64,000 bases of DNA from Actinomadura livida (GCF_014648675.1 NZ_BMRO01000020.1:13914-77913), one strand, 5' to 3'. Shown: positions 53,441-63,836, numbered from the stretch's first letter. Numbers and translations: made by a program. The notes: a model not told the origin generated them from the sequence alone.

Positions 53441-54688
53441 TCAGGACCGCGCGAGACGTGCCGCTCCGCCGTCGTCATGCTGCCGCGACAGCAGCAGCAC
53501 GGCGAGGTCGTCGGTCAGGGCGTCGCCGTTGAGGCGCTCGACGTCGGTGACGAGCACGTCGATGAGGGACCGTCCCGTGGCGCCCCCGGCGCGGGCGCGG
53601 TGCGCCAGCTCGACGAGCCCCTCGGTGCCGAGCCGCTCGGACCCCGCGCCGACCTTCCCCTCGATGAGGCCGTCGGTGTAGAGCATCAGCGCCCACGACT
53701 CGCCGAGGTCGATCTCGGTGGTCGGCCACTCGGCGCCGGGCACCAGGCCGAGCGCCGGGCCGTGCGCGTAGTCCGGCAGCGCCGACACCTCGAACCCGCC
53801 GTCCCCGGGGATCCCGCGGAACAGCAGCGGGGCGGGGTGCCCGGCCAGGTGCATCCGCGCCGTCCGCCGCGACGGCGCGATCGTGATCATGCAGAGCGTG
53901 GTGAAGATCTCCTCGCTGCGCCGCTCGTGGCCGAGGACGCTGTCGAGGGTGCCGAGGAGTTGCTCGCCGGTGTGGCCGGCGAGCACGAGCGTCCGCCACG
54001 CCATCCGGAGCTGGACGCCTAGCGCGGCCTCGTCGGGCCCGTGCCCGCACACGTCGCCGATGACGAGGTGGACTGCGCCGCCCTCGGTCTGCACGGTGTC
54101 GTAGAAGTCGCCGCCGAGCAGGGCCCGCCGCCGGCCGGGCCGGTAGCGGGTGTGGTGCCGCAGCGAGGGGTCGTCGATCAGCGGGACGGGCAGCAGGCCG
54201 CGCTCCAGCCGGGCGTTCTCCCGGCCGACGATGCGGGCCTCGACCAGCCGCCGCTCGGTCTCCTCCGAGCGCTTGCGCTCGATGGCGTAGCGGATGGCGC
54301 GGGCCAGCAGCGGCGCGTCCACCTGCTGCTTGACCAGGTAGTCCTCGGCGCCGGCGGCGACCGCCCGCACGCCGAGGTGGGCGTCGTCGATGCCGGTCAG
54401 GACCACGACGGCGGCGGACCCGGACAGGGCGAGGACCTGCCGCAGCCCGTCGAGCCGGTCGATGCCGGGGGTGGACAGGTCGACGATGATGCACTGGGTG
54501 CGCCGCGTCAGGGCCCGCCCGGCGGCGGCGAGGTCGCCGACGACGTTGATCTCGACGTCCATGCCGCTCTCGGCGAGCATCTTCTCGACCATGAGGACGT
54601 CGCCGGGGTCGTCGTCGATGAGGAGCAGGTCGACCCTGTCCCCGGCTCCCGGCATGAGGGGATACGTCTGGTGACTGATGGTGCTCAC
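53441..54688 (-). CDS. Response regulator with PP2C (RsbU/SpoIIE-type) phosphatase domain
   Basis: About 415 residues. The receiver (VDLLLIDDDPGDVLMVEKML, phospho-acceptor Asp in CIIVDLSTPG, Lys in DYLVKQQ) covers 25-145. A helical linker leads to the phosphatase domain (GGDFYDTV, VIGDVCGHGPDEAA, LMLYTDGLIEG, DDLAVLLL) with the metal-binding aspartates. Such proteins dephosphorylate anti-sigma antagonists. Start uncertain: GTG 54688 is used, but ATG 54835 is in frame with a TAGGGT -10 close by. Confidence 0.85.
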   Translation of the reverse strand: MSTISHQTYPLMPGAGDRVDLLLIDDDPGDVLMVEKMLAESGMDVEINVVGDLAAAGRALTRRTQCIIVDLSTPGIDRLDGLRQVLALSGSAAVVVLTGIDDAHLGVRAVAAGAEDYLVKQQVDAPLLARAIRYAIERKRSEETERRLVEARIVGRENARLERGLLPVPLIDDPSLRHHTRYRPGRRRALLGGDFYDTVQTEGGAVHLVIGDVCGHGPDEAALGVQLRMAWRTLVLAGHTGEQLLGTLDSVLGHERRSEEIFTTLCMITIAPSRRTARMHLAGHPAPLLFRGIPGDGGFEVSALPDYAHGPALGLVPGAEWPTTEIDLGESWALMLYTDGLIEGKVGAGSERLGTEGLVELAHRARAGGATGRSLIDVLVTDVERLNGDALTDDLAVLLLSRQHDDGGAARLARS

Positions 54689-54980
54689 AAGGGCTTCCGA
54701 AAAGTCGGGCTGGCGACTGGCAGCGGTCACGGCGTCCCGCGCGTTCCCCGCGGCACGGGGAGCGGTGCGCGCCGCGCCGGGGGAGCGGCATTGGCCTAGC
54801 CGCCGGGATCCCGGCTCAAGGAGCGGAGTAAGCATCGCTCCGTTGATCAGACCCTAGCGTGTCCTGACCTCGCGCGGCACCCCTGGACATCATCGGGCAG
54901 GGTTTCGGACGAGCCGTAACCCGCGCCGACCACCGGAAAACCAGTCGAACTTTCGCACGTCCGCTGCATAACCTTCGTCC

Positions 54981-56840
54981 GTGAAGCCGTTGCCGGAAAA
55001 AGATCCTGGCACGCCCGGCCATGCCGTTCGAGGGGGGACGGGCCCCCGCGCGTCCCGCGGCGGCTCCGGCGCCGTTCACATCTCACCGGCGCGCTACCTG
55101 CTGTGGCTGCTGCGCCTCCAGTGGCGCAGCTGCGCGGCGGGCGCCGCCCTCGGCGTGGTCTGGATGCTCAGCCAGGCGCTCATGCCCGCCGCGATCGGCC
55201 GCGCCCTCGGCGACGGCGTCGCGGCACGGGACGAGCGCGCCCTGCTGACCTGGGCCGGGGTCCTGCTCGCGCTCGGCGTCCTCCAGGCGGTGGCCAGCGC
55301 CTTCCGGCACCGGCTCGCGGTGTTCAACTGGCTCGCGGCCTCGTACCGGACGGTCCAGCTCGTCACCCGGCAGGCGACCCGGCTCGGCGGGACGCTGCCG
55401 AAGCGGCTGAGCACGGGCGAGATGATGAGCATCGGCCTGTCGGACGTCGTCCACATCGGCGGCGCGCTGGACATCATCTCCCGGGGGACCGGCGCCGTCG
55501 TGGCCATCATCGCCGTCGCGGGCATCCTGCTGGCGACCTCGCCCACGCTCGGCCTCATCGTGCTGGTGGGCGTACCGGTCATCCTGGCGGTGGCCGCGCC
55601 GCTGCTGCGGCCCTACCGCGACCGGGAGCGGGAGCACCGGGAGCTGGTCGGCGAGCTGAGCACGCACGCCGCCGACCTGGTCGCCGGCCTGCGGGTGCTG
55701 CGCGGCATCGGCGGCGAGGCGATGTTCTCCGGCCGCTACCGCGCCGAGTCCCAGCGGGTGCGGCGGGCGGGGGTCGCGGTCGCGCGGGCCGAGACGCGGC
55801 TGAGCGGCGCCGAGGTGCTGCTGCCCGGACTGCTGGTCGCGCTGGTGACCTGGGCCGGTGCCCGGTTCGCCGTGCAGGGGTCGATCGGCGTGGGCGAGCT
55901 GGTCACGTGCTACGGCTACGCGGTGTTCCTGATCATCCCGCTGAAGACCGTCGGGGAGGCCGCGGGACGTATCACCCAGGCGCTGGTCGCGGCGGGCCGT
56001 GTCACGGCCCTGCTGGCCATGGAGCCGGAGTTGCGGCACGCCGGGACCGCGCGTCCGGAGGGGCCCCTCCATGTCACCGACGTCGCGTCGGGACTGGTCG
56101 TGCGCGACGGCCGGGTCACCGCGGTCGCGGCGGCGGACCCGCGCGACGCGCAGGCCGTCGCCGACCGGCTCGGCCGGTACGTGCCGGGCGTGGTCGACTT
56201 CGGCGGCGTTCCGCTGCACACCGTCGCGGACGTCCGGCGCCGGGTCCTCGTCGCGGTCAACGAGGACCGCCTGTTCTCCGGCCCACTCGCCGAGAGCCTC
56301 GCCCCGGACGGTGATGAAGACGGCGATGAAGACGGCGATGGAGCGGCGCTGCGCGCGGCCGTCCATGCGGCCTGCGCCGAGGACGTCGTCGACTCCGTCG
56401 GCCTGGACGCGCATGTGGTCGAGGCGGGGCGGGAGTTCTCGGGCGGGCAGCAGCAGCGCCTCCGCCTAGCACGGGCGCTCGTCGCCGACCCGGACCTCCT
56501 TGTCCTGGTGGAACCGACCAGTGCGGTGGACGCGCACACTGAGGCGCGCATTGCCGACCGGCTCGGCCCAGCGCGCGCGGGACGCACCACCGTGGTGTGC
56601 ACCACGAGCCCACTGATGCTGGACCGGGCCGACCACGTGGCCTTCGTCCTGGACGGCCAGGTCGTCGCGGAAGGAACCCACCGCGACCTCCTGGACACCG
56701 AACCGCGCTACGCGGCCACGGTGACCAGGGAAGAGGCCACGGCCCCGGTGCAGACCGAGAAACTCGAACAGACCGAGAAACCCGAGCAGCTTGACCCCGA
56801 CCAGAGCATGGACAAGACCGCTGAGAGGGCGGGGACGTGA
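54981..56840 (+). CDS. ABC exporter half with no Walker A
   Basis: A 619-residue membrane-ATPase half. Six helices (about 45-350) are followed by an ATPase domain in which the Walker A region is missing (AVAAADPRDAQAVAD stands there). The signature FSGGQQQRLRLARAL and the later LLVLVEPTSAVDAHTE are intact. It must work with the next gene. GTG 54981 follows TAACCT by 6 nt (leaderless). The last 50 residues are charged repeats. Substrate unknown. Confidence 0.88.
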   Translation: MKPLPEKDPGTPGHAVRGGTGPRASRGGSGAVHISPARYLLWLLRLQWRSCAAGAALGVVWMLSQALMPAAIGRALGDGVAARDERALLTWAGVLLALGVLQAVASAFRHRLAVFNWLAASYRTVQLVTRQATRLGGTLPKRLSTGEMMSIGLSDVVHIGGALDIISRGTGAVVAIIAVAGILLATSPTLGLIVLVGVPVILAVAAPLLRPYRDREREHRELVGELSTHAADLVAGLRVLRGIGGEAMFSGRYRAESQRVRRAGVAVARAETRLSGAEVLLPGLLVALVTWAGARFAVQGSIGVGELVTCYGYAVFLIIPLKTVGEAAGRITQALVAAGRVTALLAMEPELRHAGTARPEGPLHVTDVASGLVVRDGRVTAVAAADPRDAQAVADRLGRYVPGVVDFGGVPLHTVADVRRRVLVAVNEDRLFSGPLAESLAPDGDEDGDEDGDGAALRAAVHAACAEDVVDSVGLDAHVVEAGREFSGGQQQRLRLARALVADPDLLVLVEPTSAVDAHTEARIADRLGPARAGRTTVVCTTSPLMLDRADHVAFVLDGQVVAEGTHRDLLDTEPRYAATVTREEATAPVQTEKLEQTEKPEQLDPDQSMDKTAERAGT

Positions 56841-58552
56841 GCGCCGAGACACTGCCGGTGGCGACACCGGCGCAGGTGCGCGCGTACGCGCGGCGCCTCG
56901 TCGTGAGGTATCCCCGCGACCTCGCCGTCGTCCTCGCCCTGCACGGGCTGGCGGCCGTGACGGGCCTGGTGACGCCGCGCCTGCTCGGCGCCCTGGTCGA
57001 GGGCGTCCGCGACGGCCGGGCCGACGTCGACACGACCGGCCTGGCCATCGCCGGGTTCGTCATCGTCCAGGGCATCCTGACCCGCTACGCCTACTTCGCG
57101 TCCGCGAAGCTCGGCGAGCGGGTGCTGGCCGGGCTGCGCGAGGAGTTCGTCGACCGCGTCCTGGCGCTGCCGCTGTCGCGGGTCGAGCGGGCGGGCACCG
57201 GCGACCTGGTCACCCGCGCGTCCCGGGACGTGGACACGCTGAGCACGTCCGTCCGCTACGCGATGCCGGAGACGCTCGTCGCCGTCGTCGTCTGCGCGCT
57301 GACGGCCGGCGCGCTGCTGCTGAACGGCCCTCTGGTCGCGCTGCCCGCCCTGGTCGGCGTGCCGCTGCTGTGGACGGTGATGCGCTGGTACCTGCCCCGC
57401 GCCCACGGCGGGTACCTGCGGGAGAACGCCGCCTGGTCGCGGATCGCCGACGGGCTGACCGAGACGGTCCAGGGTGCCCGGACGGTCGAGGCGCTCGGGC
57501 TGGAGGACCGCCGGCACGCACGCGTCGACGCCGACATCGCGGCGTCCTACCGGGCCGAGCGGTACACCCTGCGCCTGCGCATGATCCTGTTCCCGGTCGC
57601 GGAACTCGGCTTCATGCTGCCCGTCGCGGCGACGCTGCTCGTCGGCGGCCTCCTCTACATCAACGGCATGGCGTCCCTCGCGCAGGTCACCGCCGCGACC
57701 CTGTACGCGCAGCAGCTCATCGCCCCGGTGGACACGATGCTCTCCTGGCTGGACGAACTCCAGCTCGGCGGCGCGTCCATGGCCCGCCTGCTCGGCGTGG
57801 GGAACATCCCGCCCGACCGCTCGCCGAACGGCAGCCGGCCGTCCGGCGAGCGGCTCACGGCACGCGACGTCCGCTACTCCTACCGCTCCGGCACGGACGT
57901 GCTGCACGGCGTGGACCTCGACCTGAGGCCCGGTGAGCGCCTCGCCGTGGTCGGGCCCAGCGGCGCGGGCAAGTCGACCCTCGGCCGCCTGCTCGCGGGG
58001 GTCGACGGCCCGCGCTCCGGCTCCGTCACGATCGGCGGCGTACCGCTGGTGGAGCTGCCGCTGGACGAGCTGCGCGGCCACGTCGCCCTGGTCACCCAGG
58101 AGCACCACGTGTTCCGCGGCACGATCCGCGAGAACCTCGTGATGGCCCGCCCGGACGCGTCCGACGCCGAGCTGGAGCGGGTCCTCGCGGCGGTCGACTG
58201 GGACGGCCCCGGCCTGGCCGCGAGCACCGGCTCCGGCGGCGAGACCCTGACGCCCGCGCAGGCGCAGCAGCTCGCGCTGGCCCGGCTCGTCCTCGCCGAC
58301 CCGCACACCCTCGTGCTGGACGAGGCGACCTCCCTCCTCGACCCGCGCGCCGCCCGCCGCCTGGAGCGCTCGCTCGCCGCCGTCCTGGACGGCCGGACCG
58401 TCGTGGCGATCGCGCACCGCCTCCACACCGCCCACGACGCCGACCGCGTGGCGGTGGTGGAGGACGGCCGCATCACCGAACTCGGCGCCCACGACGAACT
58501 CGTCGCCGCCGACGGCCCCTACGCCGCCCTGTGGCGCAGCTGGAGGTCCTAG
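56837..58552 (+). CDS. ABC exporter half with intact Walker A and weak signature
   Basis: A 571-residue half with six helices, Walker A VGPSGAGKSTLG (K379), Q-loop, Walker B HTLVLDEATSLLD and H-loop AIAHRLH. The signature is LTPAQAQQLALAR instead of LSGGQ. With the previous gene it would form one good ATP site (this Walker A, partner signature) and one dead site. The starts overlap as GTGA, so equal amounts are made. Confidence 0.9.
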   Translation: MSAETLPVATPAQVRAYARRLVVRYPRDLAVVLALHGLAAVTGLVTPRLLGALVEGVRDGRADVDTTGLAIAGFVIVQGILTRYAYFASAKLGERVLAGLREEFVDRVLALPLSRVERAGTGDLVTRASRDVDTLSTSVRYAMPETLVAVVVCALTAGALLLNGPLVALPALVGVPLLWTVMRWYLPRAHGGYLRENAAWSRIADGLTETVQGARTVEALGLEDRRHARVDADIAASYRAERYTLRLRMILFPVAELGFMLPVAATLLVGGLLYINGMASLAQVTAATLYAQQLIAPVDTMLSWLDELQLGGASMARLLGVGNIPPDRSPNGSRPSGERLTARDVRYSYRSGTDVLHGVDLDLRPGERLAVVGPSGAGKSTLGRLLAGVDGPRSGSVTIGGVPLVELPLDELRGHVALVTQEHHVFRGTIRENLVMARPDASDAELERVLAAVDWDGPGLAASTGSGGETLTPAQAQQLALARLVLADPHTLVLDEATSLLDPRAARRLERSLAAVLDGRTVVAIAHRLHTAHDADRVAVVEDGRITELGAHDELVAADGPYAALWRSWRS

Positions 58553-60633
58553 TGGCGGTTCAGGGACTGCTTCAGGTAGTCCACCTGGAGGTGGAGGAGG
58601 TTCTCCGCCACGACCTCCTGCGGGGTCATGTGCGTCACGCCTGACAACGGCAGGACGGTGTGCGGCCGGCCCGCGGCGAGCAGGGCCGACGACAGGCGGA
58701 GCGTGTGGGCCGCCACGACGTTGTCGTCCGCGAGGCCGTGGATGATCATGAGCGGGCGCTTCAGCTCGCCCGCCATCTCGATGAGGGAGTTGGCGGCGTA
58801 GTTCTCCGGCTCCTCGTCGGGGTGGCCCAGGTAGCGCTCGGTGTAGTGGGTGTCGTACAGGCGCCAGTCGGTGACCGGGGCCCCCGCGATGCCCGCGTGG
58901 AACACGTCCGGGCGGCGCAGCACCGCCAGGCCCGCGAGCCAGCCGCCGAACGACCAGCCGCGGATGCCGACCCGGTCGAGGTCGAACGCGTCGCGGTGCC
59001 GCCGCGCCGCCTCGATCAGCGCGGTGATCTGGTCCTCCAGGACCGGCTCGGCGAAGTCGCCGCGGACGGCGCGCTCCCACGCCGGGCCGCGGGCCGGCGT
59101 GCCGCGGCCGTCGGCGATCACCACGGCGAAGCCCTGGTCGGCGAGCCACTGCGGCTCGCAGTACGCCCGCTGGACGGCGAGGACGCGCTGCGCGTGCGGG
59201 CCGCCGTAGGGGTCCATCAGGACGGGCAGCCGGCCGTCGCCGGGCTTCCAGCCGGTGGGCAGCAGCACGGCGGTGCGGATCTCCCGGTCGCCGGAGCGCA
59301 GCAGCTCGACGTTCGGCGTGATCACCGGCGTCTCGGCCAGCGAGGCCACAGGGTGGGTGCCGGACGGCGCGTGCACCTCGACCTCCACGCCGGGCCGGTC
59401 CGCCCGCGAGCCGGTGACCACGGTGATCCCGCCGGACCGGGTGCCGCCGAAGACGCCGCGCCCCTCCGTGATCTTCGTCACGCCGGTCTCGTCGCGCGAG
59501 TACAGGTGGACCTCGGTCGGCTCCTCCGACGCGGTGAACAGGATCGCGTCGCCGTCCACCCCGAGCACCGACCGGATCTGCAGCCCCGGGGGCGTCACGG
59601 GCGTGCCGGCGACGGTGAGCCGGCGCGTGTCGGTCTCGCGGTCCTCGGTGGCCCAGACGAGGTCGCCGCCGCCCGTCCGGACGGGCAGCCCGGGGACGAT
59701 CTCCGTCCAGACCGGGTCGTGCTCGTTGTGCAGCAGGGACGTCTCCCCGTTGGACGGGTCGACCCGCAGCACCCGCGTCACCCGCTGGTCGCGCGGCTGG
59801 ACGACGATCAGCAGGCCGTGCCGGTCCCACGACGCCGTGACGACGTAGGGGAACATGCCGCGGTCCCAGGCGACGTCGACCCGGCCGCCGTCGACCTTGA
59901 GCAGCACCAGCGACACCATCGCGTTGGGCGTGCCCGCCGCCGGGTAGGCGATCTCCGCCGGCGCCGCGTCCGGGTTGGCGGGGTCGGCGATGTGCCAGCG
60001 CTGCACCGGCGTCTCGTCGACCCGCGCGGCCAGCAGCGTCCCGCCGTCCGGCGACCACCAGTGGCCGCGCATCCGGCCCATCTCCTCGGCCGCGACGAAC
60101 TCGGCGAGCCCGTAGGAGATCTGGTCCGACTCCGGCTGCACCAGCGCCCGGTCGTCGGTGCCGTCGATCTCGATGAGCCGCAGCGTCCGGTCCGAGACGT
60201 AGGCCACCCGCCGCCCGGCCGGGTCGGGGCGCGGGTCGAAGACGGGCGCCCGCGCGGGCAGCTCCCGGACGAGCGCGGTGTCGAGGTCGGCGACGTAGAG
60301 CCGCCCGGCGAGGGTGAAGACCGCCTGCCGCATCGACCGGTCGGTGGCGTACCCGACGATGCCGCCCGCCTGCTCGCGGGCGCGCTCGCGCCGGGCCCGC
60401 TCCTCGGCGGGCAGGTTCTCCTCGCCCGGGACGTCCAGCGCCGCGGGGTCGGCCACGCAGCGCTCCTCGCCGGTGCCGGTGTCGAGCGTCCACAGGCAGG
60501 TCACCGGGTCGTCGCCCGCCCTCGTGCGCAGGAACGCGACGCGGGACTCGTCCGGCGCGATCTGGAAGGCGCGCGGGACGCCGAGGCTGAACCTTCGCGT
60601 GCGGGCGCTCTGCCGCGGATAGCTGATGCTCAT
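58549..60633 (-). CDS. Dipeptidyl-peptidase-IV-like serine peptidase (S9)
   Basis: A 694-residue protein. The N-terminal 430 residues have the repeated beta-blade look of the DPP IV propeller, with AEEMGRMRGHWWSPDG carrying the Glu pair that binds the free amino end. The alpha/beta hydrolase domain has GWSFGG (Ser near 561), HGLADDNV for Asp and GVTHM for His. There is no signal peptide, so it is likely cytosolic. It converges on the ABC operon with a 4-bp overlap. Confidence 0.9.
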   Translation of the reverse strand: MSISYPRQSARTRRFSLGVPRAFQIAPDESRVAFLRTRAGDDPVTCLWTLDTGTGEERCVADPAALDVPGEENLPAEERARRERAREQAGGIVGYATDRSMRQAVFTLAGRLYVADLDTALVRELPARAPVFDPRPDPAGRRVAYVSDRTLRLIEIDGTDDRALVQPESDQISYGLAEFVAAEEMGRMRGHWWSPDGGTLLAARVDETPVQRWHIADPANPDAAPAEIAYPAAGTPNAMVSLVLLKVDGGRVDVAWDRGMFPYVVTASWDRHGLLIVVQPRDQRVTRVLRVDPSNGETSLLHNEHDPVWTEIVPGLPVRTGGGDLVWATEDRETDTRRLTVAGTPVTPPGLQIRSVLGVDGDAILFTASEEPTEVHLYSRDETGVTKITEGRGVFGGTRSGGITVVTGSRADRPGVEVEVHAPSGTHPVASLAETPVITPNVELLRSGDREIRTAVLLPTGWKPGDGRLPVLMDPYGGPHAQRVLAVQRAYCEPQWLADQGFAVVIADGRGTPARGPAWERAVRGDFAEPVLEDQITALIEAARRHRDAFDLDRVGIRGWSFGGWLAGLAVLRRPDVFHAGIAGAPVTDWRLYDTHYTERYLGHPDEEPENYAANSLIEMAGELKRPLMIIHGLADDNVVAAHTLRLSSALLAAGRPHTVLPLSGVTHMTPQEVVAENLLHLQVDYLKQSLNRH

Positions 60634-60812
60634 GGCATCCGAGTCTGCCAGTACGGAATCGCTGGCGAAGTCGCGCATGGCGGCCTCCCGGGGCCTATGA
60701 TCGCGGGCGTCGCATGGGCGGACGGGGAAAGGCCCCTGCCCGGGTCCGCGCTCGCGTAAGCTCAAGGCTTCCCCAAACACTGTTTTTTTCGTCGCGGGCT
60801 GAGGAGTGGTCA

Positions 60813-62267
60813 ATGCCGGAGCTGCAGCCGGGAGATCCCCGGCGGCTTGGCTCGTACGAGATCGTCGACCGGCTCGGCGAGGGCGGCCAGGGCGTCGTCT
60901 ACGCGGGCATCGACGCCTCCGGGAACAAGGCCGCCATCAAACTGCTCCGCGCGGACCTCGCCGGCGACACCATGGCGCGCAACCGGTTCGTCCGGGAGGC
61001 GCAGGCGGCCAAGCAGGTGGCGCGGTTCTGCACCGCGCAGGTGCTGGAGGCCGACGTCGCGGGCGACCAGCCCTACATCGCCAGCGAGTACGTGCCCGGC
61101 CCGTCGCTGTACAAGCAGATCACCGAGACCGGCCCGATCACCGGCGCGGCGCTGGACCGGCTCGCGATCGGCACCGCGACCGCGCTCGTCGCGATCCACC
61201 AGGCCGGGATCGTGCACCGCGACTTCAAGCCGCACAACGTCATCATGGCGCCGGACGGGCCCCGGGTGATCGACTTCGGCATCGCGCGCGCCCTGGACAC
61301 CGGGCAGACCGCCGCGACCAAGGCGATCGGCACCCCGTCCTACATGGCGCCCGAGCAGGTGGCGGGCGCCACGCTGACCGAGGCCGTCGACGTGTGGGCG
61401 TGGGCCACGACGATGGTGTTCGCCGCGACCGGGCGGCCGCCGTTCGGCGACGACACCGTCGTCGCGGTGATCAACCGGGTGATGCACGAGCAGCCGTCGC
61501 TGCAGGGCGTCCCGGAGAACCTGCTCGGGCTGATCTCGGCGTGCCTGGTCAAGGAGCCGGAGCGGCGGCCGACCGCCCAGCAGATCATGATGGCGCTGAT
61601 CGGCACCGGGCCGGGCGGCGCCGCGCAGACCCGCATGGACGATCCCGCGCAGGCGACCACGATGCTCGCCGAGGGCTCGACGCTCGCCGCGGGCGGCGCC
61701 GCCGCCGGGATGATGGCGGGCGCGCCGGGCGGCGCGACCCGCCGGGTGTCGCCCGCCCAGTACACCGGGGACCTCCCGCCCGCGCGGCCCCCGTACGGCG
61801 GCGGGCCCGGCGCCGGGCGCAGCGGCTACGACGACTGGGAGCCCGAGCGCAAGTCCAAGTGGCCGGTCTTCGCGGCCGTCGCGGCGATCGCCGCGCTGGC
61901 GCTGGTCGTCGGCATCTTCATGGCGACCCGGGGGAACGACTCCCCGAACTCGCCCGTCACCCCCTCGGTGACCGACTCCTCCTCGGTCGAGGAGACGCCC
62001 ACCGAGGAGGAGGACGACGAGCCGACCCAGGCCCCCACCCGGACGCGCGAGAACACGCCGCCCCCGCGGACGCAGCTCCCGACGCGGGTCCCGCCGACCA
62101 CGGACCTCCCGACGGAGGAGCCGCCGACCACCAGCACGCCCACCGACCCGCCGACCGGCGGGGACGACGACGATGACGGCGGCACCGGTGGCGGCGGCAC
62201 GGGCGGCGGTACCGGAGGCGGCGGCGCCGGCGGTGGCGGCGGCCCCGGCACCGGCGGAGGCGGCTGA
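60813..62267 (+). CDS. Ser/Thr protein kinase with Pro/Thr and Gly-rich external tail
   Basis: A 484-residue kinase: GEGGQGVVYAG, AAIKLL lysine, HRDFKPHN, VIDFGIARALD, GTPSYMAPEQ. A helix (about 352-372) crosses the membrane. The outer part is Thr/Pro/Glu-rich, then a run of Gly-rich GGTGGG repeats with no folded sensor. It may reach into the cell wall. ATG 60813 has a GAGGAG Shine-Dalgarno. Confidence 0.9.
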   Translation: MPELQPGDPRRLGSYEIVDRLGEGGQGVVYAGIDASGNKAAIKLLRADLAGDTMARNRFVREAQAAKQVARFCTAQVLEADVAGDQPYIASEYVPGPSLYKQITETGPITGAALDRLAIGTATALVAIHQAGIVHRDFKPHNVIMAPDGPRVIDFGIARALDTGQTAATKAIGTPSYMAPEQVAGATLTEAVDVWAWATTMVFAATGRPPFGDDTVVAVINRVMHEQPSLQGVPENLLGLISACLVKEPERRPTAQQIMMALIGTGPGGAAQTRMDDPAQATTMLAEGSTLAAGGAAAGMMAGAPGGATRRVSPAQYTGDLPPARPPYGGGPGAGRSGYDDWEPERKSKWPVFAAVAAIAALALVVGIFMATRGNDSPNSPVTPSVTDSSSVEETPTEEEDDEPTQAPTRTRENTPPPRTQLPTRVPPTTDLPTEEPPTTSTPTDPPTGGDDDDDGGTGGGGTGGGTGGGGAGGGGGPGTGGGG

Positions 62268-62317
62268 GCCAGGGCGGTCATCGCCGCGGTGCCGTGCGCT
62301 GAGTAGGCTCGTTATCT

Positions 62318-63208
62318 ATGAAGGAGCCGCGGATCCTGTTCGTCCATGCCCATCCGGACGACGAGTCCATCGGGACCGGGGCGACCATGGCCAAGTACAC
62401 CGCCGAGGGCGCCCACGTCTGTCTCGTCACCTGCACCCTGGGTGAGGAGGGCGAGGTCATCCCCGAGGACCTGCGCCACCTGGCGTCCGACAAGGAGGAC
62501 CGCCTGGGCGAGTACCGGATCGGGGAGCTGGCGGAGGCGTGCGCGGCGCTCGGCGTCCGCGACCACCGCTTCCTCGGCGGCGCCGGCCGCTGGCGCGACT
62601 CGGGCATGATGGGCGCGGCCACCAACGACCATCCGGGCTGCTTCTGGCGGGCCGACGTCGACACGGCGGCGCTGGACCTCGTGCCGGTGATCCGGGAGGT
62701 CCGCCCGCACGTGGTCGTCACCTACGACGAGCGCGGCAACTACGGGCACCCCGACCACATCCAGGCGCACCGCGTCACATGGCGGGCGTACGAGCTGGCG
62801 GCCGACCCCGCGCACGAGGACGGCGCCGAGCCGTGGCGGGTCCCCAAGGTCTACGCCTACGCCACCCCGCGCACCGTGCTGGCCCGCGCGATCGCGGTGA
62901 TGCGGGAGGCGAAGCTGCCGTTCGCCCGCGTCGCCGGGCTGGACGAGCTGGGCTCCGGCGTCCCGGACGGCCAGGTCACCTCGGCGGTGGACGCCCGCGC
63001 CCACCTGCCCGCCAAGATCGCCGCGCTGCGCGCCCACCGCACGCAGATCGTCGTGGCGCCCGACGAGGTCGGGCCGTTCTTCGCGCTGTCGAACAACCTG
63101 GGGCAGCAGGCGTTCGGCACCGAGTACTTCATCCTGCAGGCGGGCGAGCTGGGGCCGCTCGGCCCCGGCCGCCGCGAGCGGGACCTGTTCGCCGGCCTCA
63201 CCGGCTGA
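62318..63208 (+). CDS. mshB: Mycothiol biosynthesis deacetylase MshB
   Basis: A 296-residue zinc enzyme that removes acetyl from GlcNAc-inositol in mycothiol synthesis. The zinc motif AHPDDE is at the start, and the later GHPDHIQAH supplies the third ligand. TLGEEGEVIPEDLRHLA is typical of MshB. Length and the following small membrane gene match actinobacterial mshB loci. TAGGCT stands 8 nt before the ATG. Confidence 0.92.
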   Translation: MKEPRILFVHAHPDDESIGTGATMAKYTAEGAHVCLVTCTLGEEGEVIPEDLRHLASDKEDRLGEYRIGELAEACAALGVRDHRFLGGAGRWRDSGMMGAATNDHPGCFWRADVDTAALDLVPVIREVRPHVVVTYDERGNYGHPDHIQAHRVTWRAYELAADPAHEDGAEPWRVPKVYAYATPRTVLARAIAVMREAKLPFARVAGLDELGSGVPDGQVTSAVDARAHLPAKIAALRAHRTQIVVAPDEVGPFFALSNNLGQQAFGTEYFILQAGELGPLGPGRRERDLFAGLTG

Positions 63209-63280
63209 GCCGCCGCGTCCTCCGCGGGGGAACGGTCCCGAAACGTCCCGGGGCCCGGCGCCCCCGGTACCCTGGCGGGC

Positions 63281-63829
63281 GTGGACGAGGACGACGAGAC
63301 CCGGGTGAGCCTGGCGAAGGACGGCCGCCCCGGCGCTCTCGCGGGAGCGCACGGCGCGCCCTTCCCCGAGCAGGGCCCGGCGGGCGGCGCCACGGCCCTG
63401 CCCGCGCCGGAGCGCCCCGACGGCGAGACGCCGCTCGACGCGGTCGTGGCCGGTGCCGCGTACGCCGTCCTCGCGCTGCTCGGCGCCTTGTTCGGGGTGT
63501 TCGGCTCGTTCGTCCAGAACTGGACCTTCGGCCCCGTCCCGGTCGCGGCGATCGCGCTGGTGGTGCTCGTCTTCTGCATCGTCCGGCTGGCCGGCCTCGG
63601 GATGGGCGGGCGGCTCGGCGCGGCCGTCCCCGCCGTCATGTGGGGCGTGATGGCGTTCGTGATGTCGCTGCGCCGCGCCGAGGGCGACCTCGCCGTCCCC
63701 GGGACGACCGCCGGGTACGTCTACATCATCGGCGGCATGGTGGCCGCCGTGGCCGGGGTGATGCTGGTGCCCGCGGCGCGCCCGCAGGGCGAGTGGCTGC
63801 TGGGCAGGGCGGCGCGCCCCCGCGGGTAG
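63281..63829 (+). CDS. DUF6113-like membrane protein next to mshB
   Basis: A 182-residue protein. The first 50 residues are charged and soluble; four helices follow (about 55-75, 85-105, 110-130, 145-165). This type often follows mshB in actinomycetes; function is unknown. GTG 63281 follows TACCCT by 7 nt, a leaderless promoter. Confidence 0.75.
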   Translation: MDEDDETRVSLAKDGRPGALAGAHGAPFPEQGPAGGATALPAPERPDGETPLDAVVAGAAYAVLALLGALFGVFGSFVQNWTFGPVPVAAIALVVLVFCIVRLAGLGMGGRLGAAVPAVMWGVMAFVMSLRRAEGDLAVPGTTAGYVYIIGGMVAAVAGVMLVPAARPQGEWLLGRAARPRG

Positions 63830-63836
63830 CGGCGGC

